A DNA stretch of 64,000 nucleotides from Odiellus spinosus (GCA_963920705.1 OY987238.1:14564183-14628182); one strand, 5' to 3'. Positions 1-37,180 are shown, numbered from the stretch's first letter. A program made the numbers and translations. Notes: a model not told the origin generated them from the sequence alone.

Positions 1-124
1 AAGAATTTGCCACAAGATTCGCAGCTTAATTGTTTGTAACGGCGCTGAACGTGAGCGTAAAATTTTACGTGACCACAAATCACGCAAGTTATGCTGCCTG
101 GTTTGCCAAATGTTAAGGCAGAAT
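1..124 (-). CDS. trx: trx exon 3 (partial): nuclear-receptor-like C4 zinc finger
   Basis: The acceptor AG is at 125-126 after a pyrimidine-rich tract. The previous exon ends in phase 1, so the first codon is completed across the junction and reads Asn. The frame then stays open to the window edge. It encodes C-V-I-C-G-H-V-K-F-Y, then a basic stretch and S-C-E-S-C-G-K-F, the CxxC(G)...CExC layout of the first finger of a nuclear-receptor DNA-binding domain. Drosophila Trithorax is known to carry such a variant finger, and vertebrate MLL proteins do not have it in this form. This both confirms the trx call and argues for an arthropod-like lineage. The second half of the domain lies outside the window. 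Confidence 0.75.
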
Positions 125-2999
125 CTGAATCAAAAAGATTTAGGGTTTCAAACTACATTTTAGAGAAGAGAGATTAATAATTGCTTTTATTTGATAGAGT
201 ACGTCGTCACTCTTTCAAATCTCCTTTATGATCTAGGTATTCAAGTCACCATAATCATTTAGAAATCAGTCAAAAACACTCGTGAATTCAGTAATTTAGG
301 GCAATTAGTCAATGATGTAGTCAAATCAATAAATCAGCCAAATCAATCGGATCTTAAGTCATCCTTGTAACCGAATCAGTCAAATCCATCCCAAATCAGT
401 CAATAATATTTAACATTATTTAAAATTAACCCACAAATCAACCCTAAATCAAGACAAATCAACCTCAAATTAGTCAAATTATCCTCAAATTAGTCAAATT
501 ATCCTCAAATTAGTCAAATTATCCTCAAATTAGTCGAATCCACCTAAAATCAGTCAAATCCACCCATAATCAGAGAAATTCACCTCAAATCAATCAAATC
601 AATTTGCTTAAATTAGTCAAATTCAGGGCTACTACCAAAATCTTCAAAAAAATAGGGAAATAGGGGATTTTTCAGGCTAGAAATAGCGTGAAATAGGAAC
701 TAAAATTTTTAAATAGGGAGCAAATAGGAAACAATTTAATAAGTCACAAAATGACTTTTAAAGTAGTTTTTTTTTTGTAAAAGCATTTTATCATAAATCT
801 GACTTTAATTTTATCCCATTTTTTCGTGATATTATATCACACTGACTTAGTCAGCTGTCAGTTTTTCGACTTATCATAAAATTTGGGTTTAATATTATAG
901 GACGACGGTACTTTTAACCAATTTACTATAAACATGGTGATTTAAGGACCAAAAATCACTATTTTATGGTGATTTAGGGACCTCAAAAAAAATACAGGGT
1001 TTTTATGTATATTAGGAACCTGGTGGGAGCCCTGCAAATTATGACTGAAGCAGTGAAATCACTCAATCGTTATTAAACCCTTTAAATTAATGATTTGATT
1101 GCACTTTGAAACGTAATGACGGCCGTGTAGGCCAAGAGTCCTTAATAAAATTAATGGAACTCAATTGAGATTGAAAGAGGATGATCAGTGGAAAATTTCA
1201 TTAACAAGTCAAGATATCCCTTAAAGTACTCTTTATCAAATAAAACCTATTACTTAATAAAACAATTCGATCGTATAAAAATTGAACTTACTTTTAGAAA
1301 GAAGTTTAAGAGATTTTTTCGTTGCCTTCTGTATTAGATGAGCAGATTTATCATCGTGATCGGACGACAAGTTAAGAAAGCTTTCCGATTTGCGTAACTT
1401 CATCAATGTCCTTTTATTCAATTGCAGTCGAGCTTTTCTCAAGATATTTTTTGTATGTCTCTGCGTTTGTTGAACATCAAAAGTCCTCCTGGTTGAAGAA
1501 AGCGGCAAACTTGACGATGAGATCTTATCAACTTTATTCAATCTCGATTCCCATTGAGATTTCAATATCTTCTCAATTTTAGCGGCCACTTTATCTTCAA
1601 GTTTAGCTTCTTCTTCTTTGTTAGAACTCGCTGGACTCGCCGATCCAACACAACCACCTTCATTAAGTCGATCTTTACTCGCAATGATACTCGCGTACCG
1701 ACTAATGGTATCCTTTTTAATGCCATCTTTAACAAGAACGATTCCAGAGGAAGAGTTTTTCTCCTCAGATTTTCGATTTAAATGACACAATTCATCGTAA
1801 GAAACTTCGGAGTATTGCATTTGCACTTTTAAACTTGGTTTCCACGTTCTTTTTCCTTCTACAACCAAAGGTTGTTCGAGAGAACCGAGTTTCTTTACAG
1901 GGATATCAACATCGGGAATAGAACTAGTAACTGGTTCTGGACTAGATTCTTTACTGTTAGAGTGTACAGTTTTATCGTAGTAACGAATCTGAGAATCATA
2001 ATCTTCCAAAAAATGCTTCTTAGGTATGATTTTTCTCGAGGAACGAGAACTTACTAATGGCAAGTTTATGCTTTTTCCAAATGTGGTAGTGGATTGTAAA
2101 TGACTTTGGTCCGCCGGTTGTTTTTCAACCACATTCATAGAGTTTATCGAGTCATTTTCATTCTTAGATTTAGTAGAAACTGGTAATTTTTTCTTCACAT
2201 GCTTAGGAAGTTCGCATTTACTCAGTTTCTCCTTTTTTTCGACACCTTTCGAGAGTTTATTTGCCAATTTTTTTGGTTCTTTATGAATCTCACCTTTAGT
2301 AGTTTCGTTAGTTGTTAATTCTTTACGAGTTAAACTAATGTCATCAACTTCGGAAGGGACGCATAATCCTTCTCTGACTATTTTGTCATAGGCTTTTCGA
2401 GCAATAGCTCTCATTCCACTCCTACCTCTTGAACCCGAACCTTCGGAATCTGAAGAACTACTTGTAAATACCTTTTCGGGTACCGTTGTGGAGAAATTAT
2501 TGTCTTGAGATTTTGATATTCCAACAGCGATTGGTTGAATAGTAGTATTAGAGTCGCTGGAAAGAATGGTTTCTTTACTTTTATGGTGGAGAATCCCAAA
2601 AGGATCATCGAAGCCGTGGAAATCTTCGTCCTAAAAATAGAGACAGGGGGTTAAGACGGTTAGCATCATAAACGCGTAATATTAATTTGACACGCCTTCG
2701 TTACTATTAGAGTCTTAATAATTAAAAGAAGCCATTAGTAGGTCAGTCAGTATTCAGTAAGAGACGAGCCAAACTATTTACGAAGGCCATGTACCAAGGG
2801 TTAATACCGCTGGCATTCTTACCTCGCTTGACAAGCCATGGTGTTCGTGAAACGTTTTCCAGCCATTAACAATGTTTTCTAACGTTTTAGTTGAAGGATG
2901 CGAATTATATTTTCCTTTATAAGAAACGTATTTGATGCCTAATTTTCCGTTTTTTTGGTTTGGACGACCAGGAAACTGAGGAACATGTAAACGCGCCAT
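1..2999 (-). CDS. trx: Trithorax / KMT2A-B (MLL1/2) homologue, N-terminal exons, partial
   Basis: Histone H3K4 methyltransferase family of the nucleus; only the N-terminal third or less is here and the SET domain lies off the left edge. Exons read on the minus strand: 2823-2999 (59 codons, ATG at 2997-2999), 1292-2630, and 1-124 (incomplete). Introns are 192 and 1167 nt with GT/AG ends, and phases join in frame. Seen: F9-P10-x-R12-P13 at the extreme N-terminus, at the same positions as the menin-binding motif of human MLL1; the acidic motif EDEDFHGF at residues 59-66, matching the LEDGF/p75-binding motif; RSSRKIIPKKHFLEDYD near residue 255, matching a conserved MLL block (SSRxIKTPRRFxxDE type); and ILRKARLQL near residue 455, matching an MLL LLKKAKxQL block. 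Between these the protein is Lys/Ser-rich and probably disordered. No AT-hook was seen. Family assignment rests on recalled MLL1/MLL2 sequences, not on a search. Confidence 0.85.
240..620. repeat. Degenerate minisatellite in trx intron 2
   Basis: Loose repetition of an 18-21 nt unit of the type AAATCAGTCAAATCCACC. The tightest part, at about 470-540, has four near-identical copies of a 20-nt AAATTAGTCAAATTATCCTC unit. It lies wholly inside the 1167-nt intron. No function seen. Confidence 0.7.
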
Positions 3000-4780
3000 T
3001 TTTACTTCAATTAGCTACCACCGTTTTCAGCTAGGCCTACCTTTATGCGCGGAATGTGTATATGCCTTTACACGGGCCTTTCCGATGACTATCGAACGGT
3101 TTTTCGCGTAAAGAAAACCAGCAGATGGCACTCCTGCAATCTACCATTTGATCGAAAACTAGATTTCCCGGTCACATTGATTCACTCTGGAACGCACTGA
3201 AAAATAACGGTTCTTAGAATCCCATGTTAAAAAGATCTAATTTGCATAAAATAACATGTGATTTCAAGAACGCCTATTTTTTGGTGCATTTCGGTACTGA
3301 ATCATCTGGTACCGAGTCATTTCAAATATCGCTACGGAGCATTATAAACAAAAGTTAATAATAGAATTACGCAATCGATTATGTTTAGACGAAATAATTA
3401 CAGTAATCGCTTTAAGTAATTATACAATATTTAATTTTGAACAATAAGCGGAAAATATCGATGATGATAGTACTCAAAGGTGATTGGCCGCTGAGTTCCC
3501 CCTTTTAAAAGCGCGCAAATTGAATGGCAATTTTGAAAGAAAATTCCTGTTATTTCAAAACTAACCAAACAAGATGAGCGAGGCAAAGCCATAATTTCAC
3601 TTTATTTTTACAAACTTATTCAAAAATAGGATTTGCTGCTTGGAAATGGTAGAAATGAATTATTTTAATGATTCAATATTTATTTCTAAATGATACGTAC
3701 CATTAACAATAGATTTCTGGACGAATTTATCTCGAAATTGTACGCAAAATATGTTCCCAAATTCAGTTTTTACGCTTTAAAATGGTGGGAAATATATAAG
3801 TAATTAATTCTGTAATTATTTCAATTGATTGGATTTTCGTGTATCAGTTTGGGATATTAGTTTGTTTGCAAAGAACTTAGGAGTTTCGTACGATAAACCA
3901 GTGGCGCTATCTATGAAACCCCTCTGGCGCAACTCTAAAAAACCCTGTAGGTAGAAATCCACTTCTTATTGAAAACAAGCCTTTATTTCTTCAGTTTTAA
4001 TTTAATTTATATCTGTAGCAGTTTCTTATAATTATTAATTTTGTATTAAGACCGCAAATGGGTACATCATCCCCAACCATATTATCTTTTTGACGTTTTA
4101 TCTATAATTTAATCTTTTTTTTTTATATATTTTAGGGAAATTTTCTCTTATTATAGCATACCACCATCGAACAATTAAAACAAGTTTTTTATTTCTCAAA
4201 AAATTATCAGTGCTATAAAATAGATGAAAACAAACTATAATAATAATAATAATTGACCTGATTATGCTGTTCTTTTTACCAAAACAATATTGGCATGAAA
4301 TATTTTCTACAAAATGATCCCTACAAGTTTTTTTTTTTTTTTTGGTATTTTTAATTTTTTTATTTTTTTTATTTTACTTTCGTTTAATTTTAAAATATAA
4401 TAATAATAATGATTCAGAGTACTAAAAAAGTATTCTGCATGTCAAATGCACTCATCGGTTAGACAGTACCTTTTACACAACCACTGCCCAGAGATAATGC
4501 GCATTAAAGAGAAATACTAGAAGCTGAGCTCACTAATTATTTTGAATTTTATATAAATCTACACCTTTTGTAGCCGTGAATTTAAAAAAATTAAAATTAT
4601 GGGAATTTCAAACTTTATTTTCTTTAATTTTTGTTTTCCAACCATTTTTTTTATAGATATCATTTTTAAAGTATAGCGCATCGTCTGATAGAGATTTAGA
4701 GTGATGTCTTACGTCTAGTCCAACCCTAGCAGACAACACGAAGTTGACTTCTTGCGGATTTTTCCCACATTTTTCGGGTT
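3000..4780. other. 5' flank of trx; no gene seen
   Basis: AT-rich DNA upstream of the trx ATG. The base composition is more mixed at about 3000-3200, which may hold the 5' UTR and promoter, but I cannot place a transcription start or a convincing TATA box. From 3600 on it is low-complexity A/T with short (AAT)n runs (about 4240 and 4400). No conserved coding signal. Confidence 0.4.
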
Positions 4781-4938
4781 AAAGGAGCTATCTGCTCTAG
4801 AATTTTCCCTTTTAAAATCAACTTCTCTTACGCACACAGCCTAGCTTTGACTGTACAATTTGATACGATCAACGTCGTCCGCTAAGCGAAGAAAGAAAGC
4901 GACTTTAAAGGGGCTTCAAAAATCGCGGATAGTCCCTT
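4781..4938. mobile_element. MITE family A, copy 1 (TTAA-flanked)
   Basis: Element of about 155 bp with imperfect inverted ends AGG(G/A)(A/G)CTATCTGC..., flanked by TTAA on the left and TCAA (decayed TTAA) on the right. Inner blocks TTACGCACACAGCCTAG and GCGACTTTAAAGGGG recur in the copies at 15903, 59003 and 60648. TTAA targets are used by piggyBac and Kolobok type transposases; which one mobilised this family is not known. Confidence 0.75.
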
Positions 4939-5777
4939 CAATGGTGTGGTTATATATAATCGGACAGAAACGGTCAACAAAGAAAAACAAGTTTAAAAAA
5001 TCCCTAGATTTAGGTAATAGACTGATTTGGGCATCAATTGTTTTTCAATGATGAGGGGAGAAAAATGGGGTTAACTCGTTACGGGGGGCTAGAGAGACAC
5101 GTAAACCACCGAACAGTGCATTTTATCTACAGATTGAAAACAATTAAGGTTCCAACACTTTTATTTCTAAGTTTTTAGTAATTATTTTTTTTAGACCTTT
5201 TTGAAATATAGCTGACAGGATCTTTTCTTATAATTAAACCTCGAATTCGAGGTAATAGTTATTTTTAAATCCATTAAACCCAATTTGGCTCGTAATTATC
5301 GGCGATATATTTTATATTTTTTTGAAAAGCCGACTATTTTTCAAATTCTTTTTATTTATTTTTTTTGTACTGAAACGTAGTTTTGACAAAATCACAATTG
5401 TTTTAACGTTTTGTCCACAGATATGGCTACTTGTTTAAAAATTAATTCGATTAATTTAGTATTTAAACGAAATCCCTACGCAGTGCAAACTTCTTTATAA
5501 TATATTGATAGATACAGATGTCTAACGCAACGCCCCCTAAATATAATTATCTTTTAACTTCTCAAATTTATTTCCCAGGCTCATTTATTAGCGGAAAAGG
5601 GAGAATATTTAGCATTTAGATAATTGGCATTAATTTAAACTTCATTACTTCAAAAAAGAAAAAGAAGAACTAAGATTACTTTAATTTTTGGGTTTTATTT
5701 GTTTGAAAACTACAACAGTGCCGAACCAACTTGTTTTTTTTTAATTTTTTTTTTATTTTTTTGTATTTTTTTTTGTT

Positions 5778-6145
5778 TAATTTAAGCCTACATTCAACTT
5801 TATTTAAATTTTACCTAATATGATGGCATGTTTTTTCAGCCAGAGCAAGATTTAATTCATTTCACGTTTTTGGTTGTTTTTACAGTTTTTACTTTTGGGC
5901 GAAAAAAAATTTTAACCTAAAAGTTTTTCGCCGACCCCTTCGTGGCTTGGTTGGTGTTTTATTAATTTTAAGCCTAAATTCAACTTCGTTTTAATTTTAT
6001 CTAATATGATGGCGTGTTTTTTTTCAGCCAGAGCATGATTATTTAAATTTATTTGGTTGTTTTACGATTTTTACTTTTGGGAAAAAACTTTAGCTCGGAA
6101 GTATTACTCTGACCCCTTCGTGGCTGGTTGGCTGGCTGGTTCGTG
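5778..6145. repeat. Tandem duplication, about 180 bp x 2, downstream of Atpalpha
   Basis: Copies at about 5778-5955 and 5963-6145 share the ordered blocks TAAGCCTA, CTAATATGATGGC, TTTTTTCAGCCAGAGCA, TTTTTACTTTTGGG and CCCCTTCGTGGCT, with substitutions and small indels between them. It lies about 1.8 kb past the sodium-pump stop codon, so it could be in a long 3' UTR or be intergenic. No ORF. Confidence 0.7.
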
Positions 6146-6149
6146 TATT

Positions 6150-7944
6150 TTATATTTATTTTTATTCTTTTTGTGATCTGTGCTCTGTTAATAATTTGTT
6201 AATACTCTGCCTGTACAATGAAAAAGTTTATTTTTTCTAAATTTTCCACTCTCTAAATATATGTTTTTCTTATTTTACGTTTTTTTTTCTGGCCACAAAT
6301 GGAATGTGTTAAACGAGCCATTTATTTTAAAGGGGGGTAAAGTTGAGGGTAGGAAATAGTTCATTTTTTTTTCTCAAATTTTATAGTTTTTTAACCAGAA
6401 ATATGGCATTTTTCTAAAATTGTTTAGCTGGTCCGCAAAAAAGGTTAAATTTATTATTATTTTTTTTCGATGATTAAATTTATTAATCATATTTATTTTT
6501 TGGGGGTAATTTATTGTTTAATTTTTAATTATTTTAATTACAGAATTTATTATTTTTTTTTCCTTTTTTCACAACATGCAAAAATCTAAATGAAAACTAA
6601 GTTAAAATTTATTATAATTAAACATTAAAAATAACGGTGCAAAAAGATCCCAGGGAAAAGGGGGAAGAACTAAATTCACTATTAACTACAAAGTGTCAGT
6701 GGTAAATATATAATATGGGGTTAAATAAAATTATAAATTTGGGGGTTTTATTTGTTTTTAGAAAATAGCAAATTTGCACCATTTAAAAGAAATTAACTTT
6801 TTTATATAATAGCCTATGTTTTTAGTTAAGTCTTAATTTTTTTTTCGAAATAAACTGTCAGACAGCTGAAATACCGACATTGTCTTCTTGTATTTCTACG
6901 ATAGCGTTGTTGTACAACAAATTTTTATTTTTTCTTTTTTTTTTTCATTAAATATTTTCTCTAAAACGTTTTTTTTTAATTTCTTCTTCAATCGATCAAA
7001 AAAAAAAGAACTGAAAGTTTCATTTTCTTTTCAATATCATAGCGAGTTGAAAAGTAACCGGTGTCATATATTTAACCCCCCATTTTTTTTCTACCATCGC
7101 AATTATCTTTTAACTAACTGCAATATATATTTTAAACCTTACCTTCATATTTTTTCCCTCCAAAAATTGTCTTTCTCTTTCTCCAAAAAAAAAAAGGACA
7201 AAAAAAAAATCCACCGAGACTGATAAACTGGAAATACGCGCGCGCACAACTAAAGGCAGCTTCATAACCATTTTTTTTTAATTTTATATATATTTTTAAA
7301 ATGTATTTAGCGTTATACCCATTTACCCCAACCCCAATCCCCTCAAAATTAACGCAAAAACTAAAAAAAACTGAAAAATAATGAAACACTAATAAAAACG
7401 AGATGCTGAGATGAAAACCCAATTGCTATGTCCGTTATTTTGTTGGTTGTTTGTTTTTTAAGTGTCGTTCTTCTATGGTTCTACTGCGGAGTAAGAAAAA
7501 GTTCCGCAGGGTCAACGGAGGGTCGTAGTTTTTTTGTTTTTTTTTAATCCACAGCAGAATTGAAACAGCATTTTCTTTGTTTTCGGTTATAATGAATGAT
7601 AAATTGCTACTAAGTTGCTTTTCCCGCCATAGCCCGTCGTCAACAGAAAAGTTTTAGTGTGCGAGACTATGTTTTTTTTTTTTTATTCGATACATCCGTT
7701 ATTTTAGCCGCGCTTTTGCTTTTTTATATTGATACTTTTTACGTTATATTATCGTGCCGAGGAAAGGCGGGAAATGCCATTTTGTTTTTTCTTTATTTTG
7801 CAAAATCAATGTTTTTTCTCTCTTCATTCTCTTCGTCAACTTTTGGTAATATTTTGTTTTTGTATTTTTTTTATTTTTTTTTTTTGGTGAAGAGATTTTT
7901 GGGGACGAAAGAAATTTGTTGTTTTAAAACGCAAAAACGAGAAC
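6150..7944 (-). other. Probable 3' UTR and downstream flank of Atpalpha
   Basis: Very A-rich on the transcribed strand. AATAAA polyadenylation hexamers (TTTATT on the plus strand) occur at 7870-7875, about 70 nt past the stop, at 7792-7797, and many times further on. Composition makes chance matches likely, so the true end is not determined. The open frames in here are low-complexity Phe/Lys strings. Confidence 0.45.
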
Positions 7945-32857
<24,913 letters not shown>

Positions 32858-32899
32858 TTTACCCCGCCGAACGAGAAAAACCGACGCGCCGCGAGATTC

Positions 32900-32990
32900 G
32901 GTGTGTGTGTATAATCCTGGGGTGAGCTCGCGCTTGTGACATCACATTCACCTAGAGCCGCTTCGCGAGATGGGCGCCCAATAGGAGGAT
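32900..32990 (-). promoter_or_regulatory. Atpalpha: Candidate Atpalpha core promoter
   Basis: Upstream of the predicted start codon, read on the minus strand: an ATTGG (inverted CCAAT) at 32978-32982, a CRE-like TGATGTCA at 32937-32944, and a TATA-like ATTATACA at 32907-32914, about 50 nt before the ATG. The region is richer in CpG than its surroundings. These are motif matches only; no transcription start is shown. Confidence 0.4.
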
Positions 32991-34164
32991 AAGAAAGAGC
33001 CGCCACCTAGAGACCAGTTTAGGCTACAAACTCAAGGACGTATAACAGTTTTACGACCCAATACAATTTATATTTTCAAGTTTTTATACGAACATTGTAT
33101 CGTCAATTGTCTATAAAAGTTTACGTTCAGTTACGAACTGAAATAGGAATGAGAATATGAATCTAAATTAAATCGATTTTCATTACGGAAAAGTGGTTTC
33201 GATTTTTTCAGTTATTCAAATATCGACAATTAAGCCTACTTTCTGGGATAACATTAACAATTATCATATTCTTGCCTTTATTTTGAATAATAATGAGCCT
33301 TTAAACGTAATCGAACTAAACGAAGAAAATTTCGCGCCTGTAGAAATGTTCCAACAGTAGCGCGTCGCTGCTCAGAGAAAAGCCCACCTTTAGGGGCAAA
33401 AAACATTTTTAATGAAATTTTCATTCTAAAAGTATAAAGGGATAATGAATAATTTTAAATCTCATAAAAAGTTTCCTTTAAATGATACCCCTCTAAATAA
33501 CGATGGTTTTGAACTAATTAAGACCAAATAAATTGGGTACTAGTCTAAAATTTGGTAAAATAAAGTGAAAATACCTAAGATCTTTTACAAAATCAAATGA
33601 ATTGAAAAAGAGAGATAGTCAGAATTTGGAAAAATTCCATCTTTCGAAATGACGTCTGTCTGATTTATGTTTTGCTAAGATTTGAATTTTTTTGGCAAGC
33701 TTATGTCTTTTTTATTTGGGTTAGCAGTAATGTGCAACGAACGGTAACTAAGGCGTATTGGTACGCCATGTTAAAAACATATCTAAGAATGACTTTACAA
33801 CATATTTCGCTGAATAAGCTACCTAATATTTTACCAATGGCCTTCGCCAATCAAATTTTTGTTAATCATCGCTAGGAGAAACTCTACATTTTCTAATGTC
33901 TAAGGAAATTTGAAACGAATTTGGAATTTCTTAGATTTAACAGTGAATTAAGTTTTAAGGAGAATAATTAATTATATAATTATAAACAATTAAGAAAGTT
34001 GTTTAAATAAGTATTTCCTAGATCCTGCAGGGTTATGGCCTAACTGGTTTCACTCTATATCATTATGTTTCTTAGGAGGACATCATATTTTTAATTAGTA
34101 CGCTATTTAATTTCAGAAAAATATTCTACTCTGCGTATCAAACAATATTAATTTACAATGTTCG
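32991..34164. other. Upstream flank of Atpalpha; nothing recognised
   Basis: AT-rich DNA with no coding signal. A TAAAGGGATAATGAA stretch at about 33439 resembles the ends of the TTAA-type elements (also at about 40143 and 58437), but no partner end was found. Confidence 0.4.
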
Positions 34165-34775
34165 TAATTTGTTCTAGAAGGTTCCAGAAGAGTCTTTAGA
34201 TGTGTAGAAAATACTCTAAAGTGCAAGAAAAATCTAGAAAATTCTAGAAAAAAATCTAGACAATTCTAGAAAAAATCTAGAAAATTCTAGAAAAAAACAA
34301 GAAAATTCTAGGAAAAATCTAGAACATTCTAAAAAATCTAGAACATTCTAAAAAATCTAGAAGATTGTAGAAAAATCTAGAAATTCTAGAAAATTCTAGG
34401 AAAAAATCTAGAAAATTCTAGGAAAAAATCTAGAAAATTCTAGAAAAAATCTAGACAATTCTAGAAAAAACTAGAAAATTCTAGAAAAACTAGAAAATTC
34501 TAGAAAAAAATCTAGACAATTGTAGAAAAAATCTAGACAATTCTAGAAAAAATCTAGACAATTCTAGAAAAAAACTAGAAAATTCTAGAAAAAACTAGAA
34601 AATTCTAGAAAAAATCTAGAACATTCTAAAAAATCTAGAAAATTGTAGAAAAATCTAGAAAAAATCTAGAACATTCTAAAAAATCTAGAAAATTGTAGAA
34701 AAATCTAGAAATTCTATAAAATTCTAGGAAAAAATCTAGAAAATTCTATGAAAAAAATCTAGAAAATTCTAGAAA
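34165..34775. repeat. TTCTAGAA minisatellite (heat-shock-element-like)
   Basis: About 600 bp of irregular 17- to 21-bp units of the form AAATTCTAGAAAAAATCTAG. Most units carry the 8-bp palindrome TTCTAGAA, some degraded to ATTCTAAAA or ATTGTAGAAA. TTCnnGAA is the inverted-repeat core bound by heat-shock factor trimers. The array lies about 1.3 kb upstream of the predicted Atpalpha start. Confidence 0.88.
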
Positions 34776-35673
34776 ATATCTATTCATGAATTTTCAGCTT
34801 CAAACCTTCCATTTTTCAAGGATTTTTGCTAGTGTATAGGCCTATATAATGATCTATCCTAAAAACGATTCAATTTCCATTAAAAGTTCATGAAAAACTT
34901 AACTATATTAACGCGTGTAACCAAATCTTATCAAATTTGGATTTATTGGGAAGGCCAAACATAAATATCTATACGATAATTCTTTGATGGTCTAAAGAAC
35001 TAGAAATATTGAAGTTATAACATTTAACAACATCGATATGACACTCGCAATACGAATTTCTTTACGACTCTAAGATAAAGAAATTCTGTTCGATATTTGA
35101 GGAGAGATTAGGTAGAAACTACTTTCATTCTACCCTGGTTTATATAGTGTAACAATCCGCCTTAGATTTAACTTTAACTGCAAAGTGTTCTTGAATAAAA
35201 CTAGGATGTTTAATTTTACAAACGGATGATAAGGCACATAGTCTCTCACGGCTTTATAATCCCCCTTTTTTCGGTCAAGGTTGTTAAAGCTTAATCCGGT
35301 CTCATCTGGAGACCCGTTGTAAAATCGCGTTATTTAACCACGTGATAGACGAAACAGAAAACCACAGATAAGCAATGAGCTTAATTTTATTGCAACAAAA
35401 TACGTCAGTCGAGCAATTAAAATTCCTCATTTACTTGTAAGCAATTCTCTCGCAGATTTCTCGTGAAAAAAATAATTAGAATATTAAGCCTAAAATAGAC
35501 CTGACTCCATCGCAATGATAATTTGAGTCTTAATTAGTTTAATTAAGTTGGATTTAAGTTCGAAATTATGGTTAAACAATTAGTGTAGTTTTTTGAGGGG
35601 TTTGTTGTCCCTTTAAACCGCCCCTATCTTGGTGTCGAAATGTCTCCAAACGAGGAGGGAATTTTCACTTTAA

Positions 35674-35960
35674 AGGGAAGATGAAGTAAAAAATTATGTT
35701 TTTTTATTGATTCTTCTTCTAAAAATAAGACATATTTGCTTAGTAAAACATTCACACCAATAAAACCTTCTGATTTTAGAGCCTCCTACCAATCAAAAAA
35801 TGACCCCCCTGTACCTTTGGCCCAATAAAATCCCATCGACACGCGCTATGGCATTCACTCTTTAAAATCACGCGCGTACAAAAGCGCGTGTCGCGGGGGA
35901 TATTTTATCACCAAGTCAAAGACGGGGTGTTTTTTTGATTAGTCGAAGGTACTCCTTTTA
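35674..35960. mobile_element. Family J, copy 2 (opposite orientation to copy 1)
   Basis: TTAA then AGGGAAGATGAAG at the left. Inside, read on the minus strand, it matches copy 1 in order: CCCCCGCGACA, AGAGTGAAT, TGGGATTTTATT, GGTACAGGGG, TTTGATTGG. The right boundary is not clear. Confidence 0.6.
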
Positions 35961-36478
35961 AATTAACCTATTATCATTCAAGTACACGCTTAAAGTTTAC
36001 TTTTAAATTTAGTTCGTTAGAAGGCGGGAGAAATTGGTGTACGGAAAAGGCCTATCTTTTGAAGAAGAAACGAGCTTTCTTATCGACTCTGGAGGCCGGC
36101 GTTAAGTATGAACTTACTACAGACAATACTACAATCTAAACCTAAAACGCTTTTGGCCCTCCCTATTTTTGGGTGTGAAGAAAAAGGCTTATAAATCGTA
36201 ATATGTTTATAAATGGGACTAGGCCAAACAATACAAAGGGTATTAAATAATGATTTAATGCCATTTTATTCTATTACGTTTCAGAAGCCCACTTAATGGA
36301 ACTCTCTCTCTATCTATCTCTAAAATACTTACAGCAGTTTCATAAAATGAGCCTCTAAATACAAATAGAACTATTGCTATCAACAATCACATATTTAAGT
36401 ACCTTTAACTTTAGTTATCAACTCCGAAATTAAGCCTAATTCTTAATTTCAAAACATGCAAACGAATCTAATTATAAA

Positions 36479-36819
36479 CAGAAGCCGATGAAACCCTCCT
36501 TTGAAGTCTACTACTCTAATGTTCCATATAGCGCTCCTCTCTGTATGGGTAAAATTCACAATTTTACGAGATCGGAGGGGTCCAACTTCATCCCCCCCTG
36601 TCTACGGAAAATTGGAAATTCTCTCTCTCCACAAACGACGACGTTTTTTTTTTTACGAACTCCGAGGCTGCTAGAGATATTCGCTCGACGAACTCCCGCT
36701 CCGAAAATATCTACCGTTAGGAGGCGTACGAATCGCGCTTTTTGAAACTAACCCATACAGAGAGGGGTAGACAAGACCCGGGAGTAATAGACTTCAAAGG
36801 AGGGTTTCATCGGCTTCTG
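36479..36819. mobile_element. MITE family C, copy 2
   Basis: CAGAAGCCGATG ... CATCGGCTTCTG. Flanks TTATAAA and ATATAAA are a 7-bp duplication with one mismatch. Same orientation as copy 1 and nearly full length at 341 bp; a run of T replaces the GTTTTTTGGACG block. Confidence 0.88.
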
Positions 36820-36924
36820 ATATAAATTATATCTTCGAGAAAAGAAGTTGGATAAGGTCAAAGGTAATTCGATTGTCACCTGCGTCAAATTGGAAACGCG
36901 AATTTTAAATTTCATTTATTTTGG

Positions 36925-37075
36925 CTCCAAATTGAAATTGAGTCATATTTTCGGGTTGATCGTTAAAAAACCATTCAAAATATATATACATATGTCACAG
37001 AACTAAAATTAAAGTGATAGTAAAAATACAAATTTTATTATCTCCATTTTCGAGATACACCATCCCTTTAAACAG
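36925..37075. mobile_element. Family B solo left arm
   Basis: CTCCAAATTGAAATTGAGTC then ATTTTCGGGTTGATCGTT and the CATATGTCACAGAAC block, then decay. An oppositely oriented arm lies at 40228-40351, so the two could be the ends of one element now stretched by later insertions, or independent fragments. Confidence 0.65.
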
Positions 37076-37156
37076 ACAACTAGGCATTTATTTTATATTA
37101 TATACAATGTGAAAAATGCTTTAGATACTAGAAAATGTCTATTCCATTTATACCGG

Positions 37157-37180
37157 GGGGGGGGAGAGGGGGGTAAATAG
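37157..37180. repeat. G-rich tract
   Basis: A run of about ten G, then AGA and a run of seven G. It could form G-quadruplex structure. A second G10 run is at about 52008-52018. Both lie in otherwise AT-rich DNA. Confidence 0.7.
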
